Source: an uncultured Bacilli bacterium (GTDB lineage Bacteria; Bacillota_I; Bacilli_A; RFN20; CAG-826). Taken from it: DNA of 64,000 nucleotides. Both the position numbers and the translations under genes were made by a program. The notes under the pieces were generated by a model, which ran no database searches, was not told the DNA's origin, and worked only from the letters and a program-made list of their open reading frames with translations. The stretch spans positions 21,076 through 85,075 of the forward strand of contig CAJOQN010000006.1 in the NCBI GenBank assembly GCA_905236535.1. Reading direction: 5' to 3'. Of this stretch, positions 34,313 through 43,181 are shown one piece after another. The number at the start of each line of letters is the position of its first letter. Position 1 is the first letter of the stretch.

Positions 34313-34330
34313 TTGTGAATTAATTCACAA
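34313..34330. promoter_or_regulatory. Rex-type operator (perfect 18-bp palindrome)
   Basis: TTGTGAATTAATTCACAA fits the Rex consensus TTGTGAA-N4-TTCACAA at every fixed position. It overlaps the -35 region of the DUF308-like gene. Rex represses fermentation and redox genes when NADH is low. The rex gene itself is not in the window. Confidence 0.75.
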
Positions 34331-34331
34331 T

Positions 34332-34372
34332 AAAAAGTACCCTTTCCTGATATCTAGGATTTGGGTACCTTT
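34332..34372 (-). terminator. Terminator after the second degV gene
   Basis: GTACCC and GGGTAC, with inner CCT/AGG pairing, form an interrupted stem; the minus strand ends in ACTTTTTATTG. Confidence 0.75.
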
Positions 34373-34376
34373 CTTA

Positions 34377-35261
34377 TTATTTAGCTTCTTCAGTAACTTC
34401 TTTACCAAAGAAATAGCAGCCGAACATTCCTGGGCCACAGCAAAGTCCAACGAGAGGACCAATGAATGAAGGATAGGCTTTAATATGAAGTTGTTCTTCA
34501 ATTTGTTTCATTAAATATTTTTGTTTTTCTGAGCATGAAGCTTGGCAAACATAAACACAATCAGTCACACCTTCAATCATTCTTTCTTTGATATAAAGAA
34601 TTGATTCTTCTAATGAGTTTTTAGTGCCCTTTGTTTTCTTATAAACATAGTTATTACCATGAATATCCGCCATAATCATTGGTTTAAGAGACATTAAATT
34701 TCCAAAGAAAGCAGCGGCCCCACTCACTCTACCAAAAGCTTTTAAATAAGTAAGAGTTTCAACAGAGCCAACTTGATTAAATTTTTGTTTGTTTTCTTCA
34801 ACCCACGCAACAACTTCTTCTATGCTCTTTCCTTGTCTTTGAAGTTTGCAAGCTTCGATGACTATCATCCCAAGAGCCATTTCTGCTCTACATGAATTAA
34901 CAGAGATAAGCTTTCTTCCTGGGAATTGTTCTTCCAAATCTTTTTTAACTAATTCAAAAATATTTCTAGAACCAGAAAGCGCGTCAGTGCAGGCAAGGTA
35001 AAGAATGTCTTTTCCTTCTTTTAAATAAGGGGTGACTTTTTCAATAATTTCAGTTGTGGAAATTAACGAAGTATTTCTTTTAATTTTTGGATTTGCCACC
35101 CAACCATAGAATTCATCGTTTGTGTATTCTTCCCAGTCGAGATCCGCGTGTTTTTCCACGCCATCGATAACGATACCCATACGGAAATATGGAATGTTAT
35201 ATTCCGCTCTTAGTTCTTTAGATAAACCAGAACTGGAATCTGTAAATATTTGATAGGCCAT
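34377..35261 (-). CDS. DegV-family fatty-acid-binding protein (second copy)
   Basis: This 294-residue DegV/FakB-like protein begins QIFTDSSSGLSKELRAEY. CTDALSGSRNIFELV corresponds to the acyl-chain head-group site, KAFGRVSGAAAFFGNLMSLKP to the mid motif, and GPLVGLCCGPGMFGCYF to the C-terminal loop. It shares little with the copy at 25279-26253, which suggests a different acyl preference. GAAAGGAAC sets the start at 35261; a 43-codon extension upstream overlaps the broken nitroreductase and is rejected. Confidence 0.85.
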   Translation of the reverse strand: MAYQIFTDSSSGLSKELRAEYNIPYFRMGIVIDGVEKHADLDWEEYTNDEFYGWVANPKIKRNTSLISTTEIIEKVTPYLKEGKDILYLACTDALSGSRNIFELVKKDLEEQFPGRKLISVNSCRAEMALGMIVIEACKLQRQGKSIEEVVAWVEENKQKFNQVGSVETLTYLKAFGRVSGAAAFFGNLMSLKPMIMADIHGNNYVYKKTKGTKNSLEESILYIKERMIEGVTDCVYVCQASCSEKQKYLMKQIEEQLHIKAYPSFIGPLVGLCCGPGMFGCYFFGKEVTEEAK

Positions 35262-35301
35262 AATATGTTCCTTTCTAAATAAACTTGATTTAATCTTATA
35301 T

Positions 35302-35816
35302 TTATTTAATCCAAAAGACACGATTGTCTTTAATTTTTTTCTCTCTATAGGCGTTAGGAAGAGCATATCCCAAAGCGACATGTCCAACACCTTCGTATTC
35401 CTCTAAATTAAGGTTTAAAGATGCGAACAACTTCGACCTTCTTCTAATTCGAGCTCTTCTTTTGCGCGGTGAATCCAACATGAACCAAGCCCTTGATTAG
35501 TGGCTTCAATCATCATGTTTTCAATCATTGTGGAGCCATCATATTTTGAGAATGGACAATTCTTCACCGCCACTAATAAGATAACTGGTGCTCCATAAAA
35601 AGCGTCACCTTGAAAATTCAAAATTTTTGCATTGAGAGAGACCAACTTTTCTCTAACTTCTTTGTTCGTGATAGCGATTATTATACCGTTTTGAAGTCCT
35701 CTACCAGAGGAAGCCGCTAAACCAGCATTAATGACTTCTTGAATCTTCTCTTCTTCCACCATGCGGTCACTATCAAAAGCGCGGCAAGATCTTCTATTTT
35801 CAATTTCTTTTAGCAT
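35302..35816 (-). pseudogene. Nitroreductase-family flavoprotein, frameshifted
   Basis: Codons from 35816 encode MLKEIENRRSCRAFDSDRMV (FMN-binding RRSxRxF) through GLGSCWIHRAKEELELEEG. The frame then breaks and stops after 133 residues. In another frame the expected C-terminus continues (SKLFASLNLEEYEGVGHVAL, GYALPNAYREKK, ending VFWIK), up to the TAA at 35304-35302. Adding one base in the GGT codon after LELEEG restores EEGSKLFASL. It is either a recent pseudogene or a single-base sequencing/assembly error. An intact protein of about 171 residues would be a standard NADPH:FMN nitroreductase. Confidence 0.85.
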
Positions 35817-35849
35817 AATTTTTTAAAAAATAATGGGGGTTTGAGGCAT

Positions 35850-36008
35850 TTATTCCATTTTTTCGAACATTTCTTTGCCAACACCGCAAAGAGGGCAAAC
35901 CCAATCTTCGGGGATATCTTCAAAGGGTGTTCCTGGAGCGATACCGCTATCTGGATCGCCTAATTCTGGATCATAAATGTGTCCACATAAAGTGCATTGA
36001 TACTTCAT
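35850..36008 (-). CDS. Rubredoxin
   Basis: This 52-residue electron carrier with one FeS4 iron is complete. The two ligand pairs are CTLCG (Cys5, Cys8) and CPLCG (Cys38, Cys41), with the conserved YDPELGDPDSGIAPGTPFEDIPEDWVC stretch between (quoted in two parts: YDPELGDPDSG, then PEDW). GGAGG lies 7 bp before the ATG. It sits directly upstream of the nitroreductase, so the two may have formed a redox pair typical of anaerobes that detoxify oxygen. Confidence 0.95.
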   Translation of the reverse strand: MKYQCTLCGHIYDPELGDPDSGIAPGTPFEDIPEDWVCPLCGVGKEMFEKME

Positions 36009-36073
36009 ATTGTTTCCTCCAATTGTCTATATTTAGAATACAAAAAAGAATTGTTTAATAACAACTTAAAAAA

Positions 36074-36796
36074 TTAAGAAAGATAATGCTTTTTGTTTCT
36101 TTTGATTTTGAATAAATCTTTAAAGAATTTAATTGATGATTTAAAAGGAGATAGGGTTGATGTGCGATCATCGCTCCACTTCACTGGGAGAGATTTATAA
36201 TTTTTATTATAAAGTTTAGAGATATAGAGATATTCGACATCAAAGGAAAAGCCATCCATCTTCGATTTTTCAATTAATAGTTTTGCTAAGTCTTTGTTCA
36301 TTCCTTTAAACCCACATTGAGTGTCTTTAACTTTAAAATGAAACATCATTCCAATAATGATTCTTGAACATTTCGAGATAAATCTTCTTTTAAAGGGTTG
36401 TTTGATAAGAATTTGACTTTCTTTATCATATCTAGAAGCGAGGACTAAGTCGTTTCCTTCTTCTAAAGAAGAAAGACAACTATCAACCGCCTCTATATCC
36501 GTCGACATATCCGCATCCATAAAGATGTAATAATCATCATCTAATGATTCTAATAAAAATTTAATACCTTCCCTGACTGCGTTGCCTTTCCCTTTGTTTG
36601 GATAATAAGAAATGGTTTTAACACCCGGAATAGCGTTGATCACATCTTCGGTCTCATCCTTGCTGCCATCGTTCACTAAAACAATATCAAAATGGTAATT
36701 ATCTATCTTCTTTAGATAATCTTTTAAAGCCTCGACATGCCTTTTGATATCTTGGCTTTCCATATAACAAGGAATAATAATACCAACTTTTTTCAT
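36074..36796 (-). CDS. GT2 glycosyltransferase, dolichyl/polyprenyl-phosphate sugar synthase-like
   Basis: This 240-residue GT-A enzyme has IIPCYMESQDIKRHVEAL at the N-terminus, the NDGSKDETE nucleotide site, the DADMST metal-binding motif (DxD type) near residue 95 and the C-terminal DTQCGFKGM loop seen in polyprenyl-phosphate mannosyl/glucosyltransferases. It lacks C-terminal membrane helices, so it resembles DPM1/ALG5-type soluble enzymes. CATAAT ends 7 bp before the ATG, a leaderless start. Confidence 0.82.
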   Translation of the reverse strand: MKKVGIIIPCYMESQDIKRHVEALKDYLKKIDNYHFDIVLVNDGSKDETEDVINAIPGVKTISYYPNKGKGNAVREGIKFLLESLDDDYYIFMDADMSTDIEAVDSCLSSLEEGNDLVLASRYDKESQILIKQPFKRRFISKCSRIIIGMMFHFKVKDTQCGFKGMNKDLAKLLIEKSKMDGFSFDVEYLYISKLYNKNYKSLPVKWSDDRTSTLSPFKSSIKFFKDLFKIKRNKKHYLS

Positions 36797-36826
36797 CTAA
36801 TTAATTATGTCGTAAATTTAAAAATA

Positions 36827-37927
36827 TTAATAAGAATATTTTAGGAATCTAAGGGCTTTATATTTTGAAAGGAATTCACATAAAGTTTGAAGTCCATATG
36901 CAGCGAACAAACAAACAATAAACGGAATAATGATTAGATAATATTTTTCTCTAAAGATGTTATGCCCAATAGAGTCACAAATCCAATAAGTATAAAAGAA
37001 GAATTGGAAATGGAAGAGATAAAGGAAACTTCCAACTTTTCTCAGCTTTTTCATAACCTTGATAAACTTCTCGTTTTGAGAATCTATCAATAACATTTGA
37101 TTCATGAAGAAGAACACAAAGATTGGCAAAGAAAGGAAAGCGTCTGGATAAACAAATATTTTGAGATTTAATGTAAGGAATATTTCTCCCGCCATAAGGA
37201 AATAGGCAAATGGAATAATAATTGGATTCCCTTTGATTTTAAATGGTCCATATGAAGCAAAAATCTTTCCTAAAACAACATATAAAAGTCCTTGAAGAGG
37301 ACAAATGTTTAATTGGAGAAAGTCTCCAATTGTGTAAAAGGCTTTAGAAACGGGATCTTCACTTAATGTGAATAACCCAAAATAGGCAGAATTAAGGCAC
37401 CCATAAAGATACATTAATGAAGAAATAACAGTCACCACAATTAACGATTTTTTCGACTTAATCGCGCCGGTTATTAAAACGCTTAAAACCAAAGTTACTA
37501 AATACCAAAATCCATGTGGAGAGCCCTTCCACAATGTGATAACCACATATTTAATGATTCCGTCCGTGTTTCCCGTCGTCCCCATATCCACGATATCTTC
37601 GATGACAAGCGGAAGACCAAGGATATACCAGAAAGCATATAAAAATAATATTCTAAGGCAAAATTTTCCAATATGTCTCCACTTGTTTTCTGGATCTTGT
37701 TCAATTCTTTTAAATAACAAGAAGCTGCTAATAACAAAAAATAACGGGACCGCGATTCTTAACAATGCATGAATAAAAGATTGACCAAGCATCATCGTAA
37801 GAGAGGAACTATCAATCCCCGCGCCTTCGGTGGTCGAGCCACTAGGAAAGGCGTGTAGAGTAACAACCATCACAGCAGCGATACACTTGATCAAATCGAG
37901 AACTGGATAATATTTGTTTTTGTTCAT
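36827..37927 (-). CDS. Acyltransferase family 3 (OafA/WecH-like) membrane protein
   Basis: This 366-residue integral membrane protein has about ten helices. It begins with the family motif YYPVLDLIKCIAAVMVVTLHAF, whose histidine is catalytic in the family, and FFVISSFLLFKRIEQ follows in helix II. Such enzymes O-acetylate or succinylate surface glycans. TAAAAT ends 7 bp before the ATG, with no ribosome site, so a leaderless mRNA is expected. It precedes the GT2 gene by 30 bp, and both may act on one envelope glycan. Confidence 0.82.
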   Translation of the reverse strand: MNKNKYYPVLDLIKCIAAVMVVTLHAFPSGSTTEGAGIDSSSLTMMLGQSFIHALLRIAVPLFFVISSFLLFKRIEQDPENKWRHIGKFCLRILFLYAFWYILGLPLVIEDIVDMGTTGNTDGIIKYVVITLWKGSPHGFWYLVTLVLSVLITGAIKSKKSLIVVTVISSLMYLYGCLNSAYFGLFTLSEDPVSKAFYTIGDFLQLNICPLQGLLYVVLGKIFASYGPFKIKGNPIIIPFAYFLMAGEIFLTLNLKIFVYPDAFLSLPIFVFFFMNQMLLIDSQNEKFIKVMKKLRKVGSFLYLFHFQFFFYTYWICDSIGHNIFREKYYLIIIPFIVCLFAAYGLQTLCEFLSKYKALRFLKYSY

Positions 37928-38089
37928 TATTGCTATTTTACATTAAATATCTATTTATTTAAATTTTTAAGATATGGTTTAGAAGTGATTCTATTTATCA
38001 CTATTCAGGTTGCGCAATTAAATATTGTTTTATCTTTTCCTAATAAAACAAAATATATAATCAATTGTTAACACCAACAGGGTTCAGTT

Positions 38090-39508
38090 CTAGGAGTTTT
38101 CTTTCAATTCGAATGATATGAAATCAAAATGCCCTTTACCTTTATAGATGAATTTTAAAACGTCTTTTGCTAACAATTCACCTTTGATTAAAACATTATT
38201 GGATTCGTTATTAATGACCCCAATCAAACCGTTGGAATTATAAATTTCAAAATCCCCATTTAATTTTCCTTTGATATTTATTTTTATTGAGACTGTTTTG
38301 CTCAAATCAAAATATTTGTACACCGCGACTGAACCATTAGAGAAATTGGCTATATATTGTTGATCATCACGTTGAGTGATAAATGGTCTCATCCCTTTTC
38401 TAACTTTAAACATTAAGGAAAAATAAGAATTCTTTTTCTGGCTATAAAGCTGACACGCAATTCTGGAAGGATATGTCCCCACTCCTATTAAGACATTATC
38501 TTTTAAAAGGCCACAGCTTGTAAGTTCAGCTTGATAGAAAATACCATTTTCAAACTTAATAGTTTCCGCGCATGCTTGTCTAGAGAAAGCGTGTCTATTC
38601 GTATGTCGATGATAAAACACATAATGTTTATCTTTGATTTGAATCAATGATCCATGCGTGTTTCCGGTTGGATTTTTTCCATCTTTAATTCCTTTCGCAG
38701 ATAGACCAATATCGCCATTACTTACTAAAGTTCCTTGATATTTAAATCCTTTTAAAGGGTTATCGCTTACCGCATAACAAAGTTCATGCCCATTAATTGA
38801 AGAATAGATGAAATAATATTTGTCATTAAATTTACGCATTGAGCTGGCTTCAAAGAATTCGTGTCCTTCAAATCCTGTTCCTCTTGAGGAATGGACACTT
38901 GGCACACCAATAAAGATTGGGCCTTCTTTAATCGTTAACATATCATCATCTAACACAAAACCCATCGTTCCTCGTTTAGATGTTTTATGCCAACCCATCA
39001 ATAACGGATTAGAATATCTTGGAGAAAATCCGGTATACATATAAATTGTGCCATCATCATCTTTAAATAATCCGGGGTCAAATTGGAAAGGTTCCTTTTT
39101 CTTTCCTAAAAGGGTTCCATCTTGATATTTGACATGCCCATAATATTCATATTTACCCGCGGGTTCATCGCATCTAGCAACACAGATATATCCTTTACGG
39201 CCTAAAAAATAATACAAATAATATTTTCCGTCTTTTCCTTGAACGACATCAGGCGCATACATCGCATGATAAATTCCTTTTTTCCCATCTGGGTCTTGTT
39301 TTCTTTGATAGATGACACCTTCATATTTCCAATCGCTTAAATCGTCGATAGGCGCGCTATAACACACATAATCTAATAAACAAAAACCTTCACCATTGAA
39401 TTTATCATGGCTTCCATATAAATAGACGCGGTCATTAAAAATATGTGGTTCTCCATCAGGAACATATTCGTTTTCGGGCAAAAATGGATTAAATACGAGT
39501 TTGTTCAT
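38090..39508 (-). CDS. GH43 glycoside hydrolase (xylosidase/arabinofuranosidase type)
   Basis: This 472-residue cytosolic enzyme has the five-bladed propeller of GH43 at residues 1-315 and a beta-sandwich or CBM6-like module at 320-472. Catalytic candidates are the Asp in YVPDGEPHIF (base), the Asp in MYAPDVVQGKDGKYYLYY (pKa modulator) and the Glu in GHEFFEASSMRKF (acid). Absence of a signal peptide indicates action on imported oligosaccharides. There is no clear ribosome site; TATGAT lies 11 bp before the ATG. Confidence 0.85.
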   Translation of the reverse strand: MNKLVFNPFLPENEYVPDGEPHIFNDRVYLYGSHDKFNGEGFCLLDYVCYSAPIDDLSDWKYEGVIYQRKQDPDGKKGIYHAMYAPDVVQGKDGKYYLYYFLGRKGYICVARCDEPAGKYEYYGHVKYQDGTLLGKKKEPFQFDPGLFKDDDGTIYMYTGFSPRYSNPLLMGWHKTSKRGTMGFVLDDDMLTIKEGPIFIGVPSVHSSRGTGFEGHEFFEASSMRKFNDKYYFIYSSINGHELCYAVSDNPLKGFKYQGTLVSNGDIGLSAKGIKDGKNPTGNTHGSLIQIKDKHYVFYHRHTNRHAFSRQACAETIKFENGIFYQAELTSCGLLKDNVLIGVGTYPSRIACQLYSQKKNSYFSLMFKVRKGMRPFITQRDDQQYIANFSNGSVAVYKYFDLSKTVSIKINIKGKLNGDFEIYNSNGLIGVINNESNNVLIKGELLAKDVLKFIYKGKGHFDFISFELKENS

Positions 39509-39549
39509 TGAATATAAACATCATATCACGATAGTGAATGAAACATAAT

Positions 39550-39579
39550 AAAAGGACTGAAATTTAACTTTCAGCCCTT
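39550..39579 (-). terminator. Terminator after the truncated gene remnant
   Basis: AAAGG-A-CTGAAA pairs with TTTCAG-C-CCTTT, and the minus strand continues TTTTATT. Confidence 0.7.
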
Positions 39580-39599
39580 TGTGATAAATAATCTTTGTT

Positions 39600-39808
39600 T
39601 TATTCAGCAGCGGTAACTTTTAAAGCACAGATTTTCCAAGTCGCATCTGAATCTTTCAAGATTTCATAATTGTAACTGCCAACCTTAATTGGTCCACCTT
39701 TGCCTTCAGCAACATTGATTTTGAAGTTATCAAGTTCTCCGCCATTCATGACAGAGTGTGAAAGGAAGATCTTCCGCACACAATCATTATGGTTGACACA
39801 AGAGGAAA
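39600..39808 (-). pseudogene. C-terminal remnant of an unknown gene
   Basis: An open frame of about 67 codons ends at TAA (39602-39600) and reads through segments such as CVNHNDCVRKIFLSHSVMNG and DSDATWKICALKVTAAE. It has no good start or ribosome site, and its upstream part has been cut off where the GH3 promoter lies. A terminator follows it, as for a real gene end. I do not recognise the family. A short protein starting at the internal ATG (about 46 residues) is possible but lacks a ribosome site. Confidence 0.45.
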
Positions 39809-39822
39809 TTTGTTTTTACTAT
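39793..39822 (+). promoter_or_regulatory. Promoter of the first GH3 gene
   Basis: The consensus -35 box TTGACA (39793-39798) and TACTAT (39817-39822) are 18 bp apart. The predicted start is near 39829, giving a leader of about 27 nt with a GGAGG ribosome site. Confidence 0.7.
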
Positions 39823-39855
39823 GAGATATAAACATATTTGCAATGGAGGTTCCAT

Positions 39856-42800
39856 ATGGCATTTAAATTCGGCAAGGCGTGGATTTTACGCATAGCCTCT
39901 GTTTTAACTGCTGCCGTGGTTATCACAGGACTTTCCATAGGTGACAACATCGTTAAGATGAATGAAAGAAATCTTGATTCTATTTTATGTCCGCCTATCG
40001 TCCACGAAGATTCCTTAGAAAAATCAAGAGAAAGCGGCCAACAAATGGCCAAACAAATTGTTGAAGAGGGGGCGGTATTATTAAAGAATAATAATAACGT
40101 TTTACCTCTCGATTATGATGACATAGACAGAGTCAACGTCTTTGGCTGGGCTAGTATTGACTGGGCTTATGGCGCGAATTCTGGGTCCTGTTCAGGAAGA
40201 GTTATGGCAGAGGATTCTAAAAGAGAATCTTTAGTGGATCTTTATGATGCCTTAACAAATTATGATATCCAATATAATACTGAACTTAAGAACATGTACA
40301 CAAATTATGCGTCTCCATACCTGTATGCGCTTAAAGATCCAGGCTCTATTTCAAATGATAATGTCATTACATTACATGAGCCAGAAATCAGTGACGCTAA
40401 TTATTACAGCCCTTCATTATTAGCAAACGCGAGAGCATATTCTGATACCGCGTTAGTGGTTATCACTAGAAACGCCGGTGAAGATATTCCTGCTGATAGA
40501 GCGATGAGAAAAGCGGGTAGAAATTATGTCAATGAATCTAATAAGATTTATTTAGATTTATCCATTGAAGAAGAGCATCTTCTTACATATGTTGGGGAAA
40601 ATTATGAAAATGTTGTTGTCATCATCAACTCCCCGGCGGCGATGGATTTAACTTTCTTAAACACCATTCCTGGATTAGATTCCGCTCTCCAAGTTGGATT
40701 TACCGGCACTCATGGAGCGAGCATCATTCCAGCCTTATTATATGGTGAAAAAACTCCATCCGGACATCTCGTGGATACCTATACTTATGATCGTTCATTA
40801 AGTTTTGCCTTCCGCGCGAAAAACGCTGCCCAATTTACGGGTTCCGGATTAAACGGAAAGAGATTCTTTGAATATATTGAAAACATCTATGTCGGTTACC
40901 GTTGGTATGAAACCGCCGATAAAGAAGAATATTGGAATGATTATACTCGTAATTTATTAGATGAAGAAGACCAAGAATATGAAGCTACTGGATATGATGC
41001 GGTTGTCGAATATCCATTTGGTTATGGTCTTAGTTACACCGACTTCGAATATAAATTAGAAGATACATATTTCACCAAAAATGGAACACAAATTTCTAAC
41101 CTTGATCCTGAAGGTGAATACCACATCAAATTAAAAGTCACCAATGTTGGTAATAAGAGTGGTAAAGATGTCGCTCAAGTCTACTTGGAGGCTCCATATT
41201 ACTATGGACAAATCGAAAAGAGTGCGAAAGCTCTTGTCGGATATGCAAAAACTATCGAATTAGAACCTAGTAAGAGTGAAATTTTAGACCTCGAGATTCA
41301 AATCTCTGATTGTATGTCCTACGACTGCTACGACGCAAACTTTAATGGACATACCGGTTATGAATTAGATCATGGAAAATATACCTTCCATTTAGGTAAA
41401 AATTCCCATGAAGATATCAAGATGTACGACACCAATGGAAACAACCTTGTTGATGGTCAAGTTTCATTCAACATTAACTCCACGATTGATGTCAACACCG
41501 ATAAATATACTGGAGAAATTGTTGATAATCTCTTCACTGGTGATGATGCGATTGATGGTTATCCAATCGACGCAGTGGAAGATGGATATCAACCAGAATA
41601 TCTCACCAGAGCAGACTTCCCAGATATTAAAGAATATAACGGTGTTCAATCACGTGCATCCACCCAAGCTTTAAGAGATGCTTATTTCTTCGATCAAGCA
41701 AAGGGCGATGCTTGGGATAACGCGACCGTCGATAAATTCGGCAATCCAGTCTTTGATGAGGAAGTCGTTTGGGGTCAAGACTATGGTCTTAGAATCGCAA
41801 ATAACGGCCTTGTTACTGAATTAGGTTTCCAATTAGGAGAAGATTATGATGATCCTATGTGGGAAGAATTATTAGATCAAGTCACTGTTAGTGAAGTCTT
41901 AAATACCATCAATAAATCTTATGGCACTCCTGCGGTTCCATCCGTTGGAAAACCTTTCTTAGCAGAAGTTGATGGGCCAGCCCAAATTAAATGTTATTAT
42001 CAACAACCTCCACGTGGCACTGGTTATCCATGTGCGGTCATGGTGGCCCAAACTTGGAACCAAGAGCTCGGAGAAGACTTTGGTTTATCATTCGCGATGG
42101 ATATGAACTCCGTCTCCATCAATGGCTTATGGGGTTGGGGTGTTAACTTACATAGAACTCCAGTCGGAGGTAGAAACTGGGAATACTTCTCTGAAGATCC
42201 ATTTATCTCTGGTAAAACTTTAGCCGCTGCGGTTAAGGGGTTATTAAAAGGTGGTAGATATTCATATATCAAACACTTCTGCATGAATGAATCTGAAACC
42301 AATAAAAAAGAAGGATTTACCTTTACCACCGAACAAGCATATAGAGAATGCTATTTGAAACCATTCCAAATCGGTATCCAAGAAGGTGGAGCAGTTGGAA
42401 TTATGACCAGCTTCAATAGAATTGGAGCCTTATATTCCGGTGGTTCTGAAGCCTCTATTGCCGGTGTTGTCCGTGGTGAATGGGGATTCAAAGGCGCGAT
42501 CATTACCGACTGGGCTGACTTAAATGGAAGTTATATGTCAATCGACCAACAAGTCCGCGCGGGTGGTGATTTAGGAATGAACACCCAACTCAATGGTTCT
42601 AGCAGTGTGAATTTCAATTATAGTGCGACCTCTTCTCGTAGATTGCAACATCAATTAAAAGAGGTCATGCATCACGTCTTATATTCCTGGTTAAGATGTC
42701 AATACTTAAACAAGGAATTCAATGAGAATCCAGATTCTGATATTAAGGTCATTCAAACCGCTTCTATTGAATCATTCAAGTGGTACAAGATGGTTCTTGT

Positions 42801-42912
42801 CGATGCGAACGTCCTCTTAATTGGTGGATGCGCGGTATTCGCCTTATTCGCGTGGTTACCAGTTAAGAAAAAAGAAGTTATCGTTGAGGGAGGAGAACAA
42901 CAAAATGAGTAA
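39856..42912 (+). CDS. Circularly permuted GH3 beta-glycosidase with membrane helices at both ends
   Basis: This 1018-residue enzyme has the GH3 modules in reverse order. It starts with a membrane helix (residues 8-27). Then comes the alpha/beta-sandwich domain (QIVEEGAVLLKNNNNVLPLD, from about 57) and the fibronectin-III-like domain (VTNVGNKSGKDVAQVYLEAP, about 420-520). The catalytic barrel follows (about 610-920; GVNLHRTPVGGRNWEYFSED, then IKHFCMNESE), with nucleophile Asp885 in IITDWAD. A second membrane helix lies near residues 975-1000. Exo-acting beta-glucosidase or xylosidase activity at the outer face is likely. GGAGG precedes the ATG. Confidence 0.88.
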   Translation: MAFKFGKAWILRIASVLTAAVVITGLSIGDNIVKMNERNLDSILCPPIVHEDSLEKSRESGQQMAKQIVEEGAVLLKNNNNVLPLDYDDIDRVNVFGWASIDWAYGANSGSCSGRVMAEDSKRESLVDLYDALTNYDIQYNTELKNMYTNYASPYLYALKDPGSISNDNVITLHEPEISDANYYSPSLLANARAYSDTALVVITRNAGEDIPADRAMRKAGRNYVNESNKIYLDLSIEEEHLLTYVGENYENVVVIINSPAAMDLTFLNTIPGLDSALQVGFTGTHGASIIPALLYGEKTPSGHLVDTYTYDRSLSFAFRAKNAAQFTGSGLNGKRFFEYIENIYVGYRWYETADKEEYWNDYTRNLLDEEDQEYEATGYDAVVEYPFGYGLSYTDFEYKLEDTYFTKNGTQISNLDPEGEYHIKLKVTNVGNKSGKDVAQVYLEAPYYYGQIEKSAKALVGYAKTIELEPSKSEILDLEIQISDCMSYDCYDANFNGHTGYELDHGKYTFHLGKNSHEDIKMYDTNGNNLVDGQVSFNINSTIDVNTDKYTGEIVDNLFTGDDAIDGYPIDAVEDGYQPEYLTRADFPDIKEYNGVQSRASTQALRDAYFFDQAKGDAWDNATVDKFGNPVFDEEVVWGQDYGLRIANNGLVTELGFQLGEDYDDPMWEELLDQVTVSEVLNTINKSYGTPAVPSVGKPFLAEVDGPAQIKCYYQQPPRGTGYPCAVMVAQTWNQELGEDFGLSFAMDMNSVSINGLWGWGVNLHRTPVGGRNWEYFSEDPFISGKTLAAAVKGLLKGGRYSYIKHFCMNESETNKKEGFTFTTEQAYRECYLKPFQIGIQEGGAVGIMTSFNRIGALYSGGSEASIAGVVRGEWGFKGAIITDWADLNGSYMSIDQQVRAGGDLGMNTQLNGSSSVNFNYSATSSRRLQHQLKEVMHHVLYSWLRCQYLNKEFNENPDSDIKVIQTASIESFKWYKMVLVDANVLLIGGCAVFALFAWLPVKKKEVIVEGGEQQNE

Positions 42913-43063
42913 AAAACTTAGAAACATTATCGTATTCAGCGTCCTTGGCGCATTACTTCTTGTGATTGGTATCTATTCATTGGTTACCTATCTCAACTAT
43001 AACGCCTATCGTCAAGCCGCTGAAGCTGCCGCAAACGCGATAAGAATTGTTGGCCTTATCTAA
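42905..43063 (+). CDS. 52-residue single-helix membrane protein coupled to GH3
   Basis: This small protein starts MSKKLRNIIVFSVLGALLLV, has one membrane helix (about residues 7-30) and a short alanine-rich tail. The GGAGGAGAAC site lies in the last GH3 codons, and the ATG overlaps the GH3 stop by 8 bp, so the two are co-translated. No family is recognised. A partner or anchor of the GH3 enzyme is an inference from coupling. Confidence 0.65.
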   Translation: MSKKLRNIIVFSVLGALLLVIGIYSLVTYLNYNAYRQAAEAAANAIRIVGLI

Positions 43064-43085
43064 AATCTAGCTTTGCTTTTGAAAA

Positions 43086-43125
43086 GCACCTCGTTCCTAA
43101 TGTTTAGGATGTGAGGTGCTTTTTC
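43086..43125 (+). terminator. Terminator after the GH3/small-protein operon
   Basis: GCACCTC (43086-43092) pairs with GAGGTGC (43113-43119), with an inner CCTAA/TTAGG stem, followed by TTTTTT. A leading AAAA makes it work in both directions. Confidence 0.9.
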
Positions 43126-43181
43126 TCATCATCACACAAGTCTTAGATTAATTAAATCATAATTAAGACACTTGAGGTTGT

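Noticed and set aside
35262..35390. 43-codon extension of the second DegV
   Set aside because: It overlaps the C-terminal coding part of the nitroreductase in another frame, and the ribosome site favours 35261.
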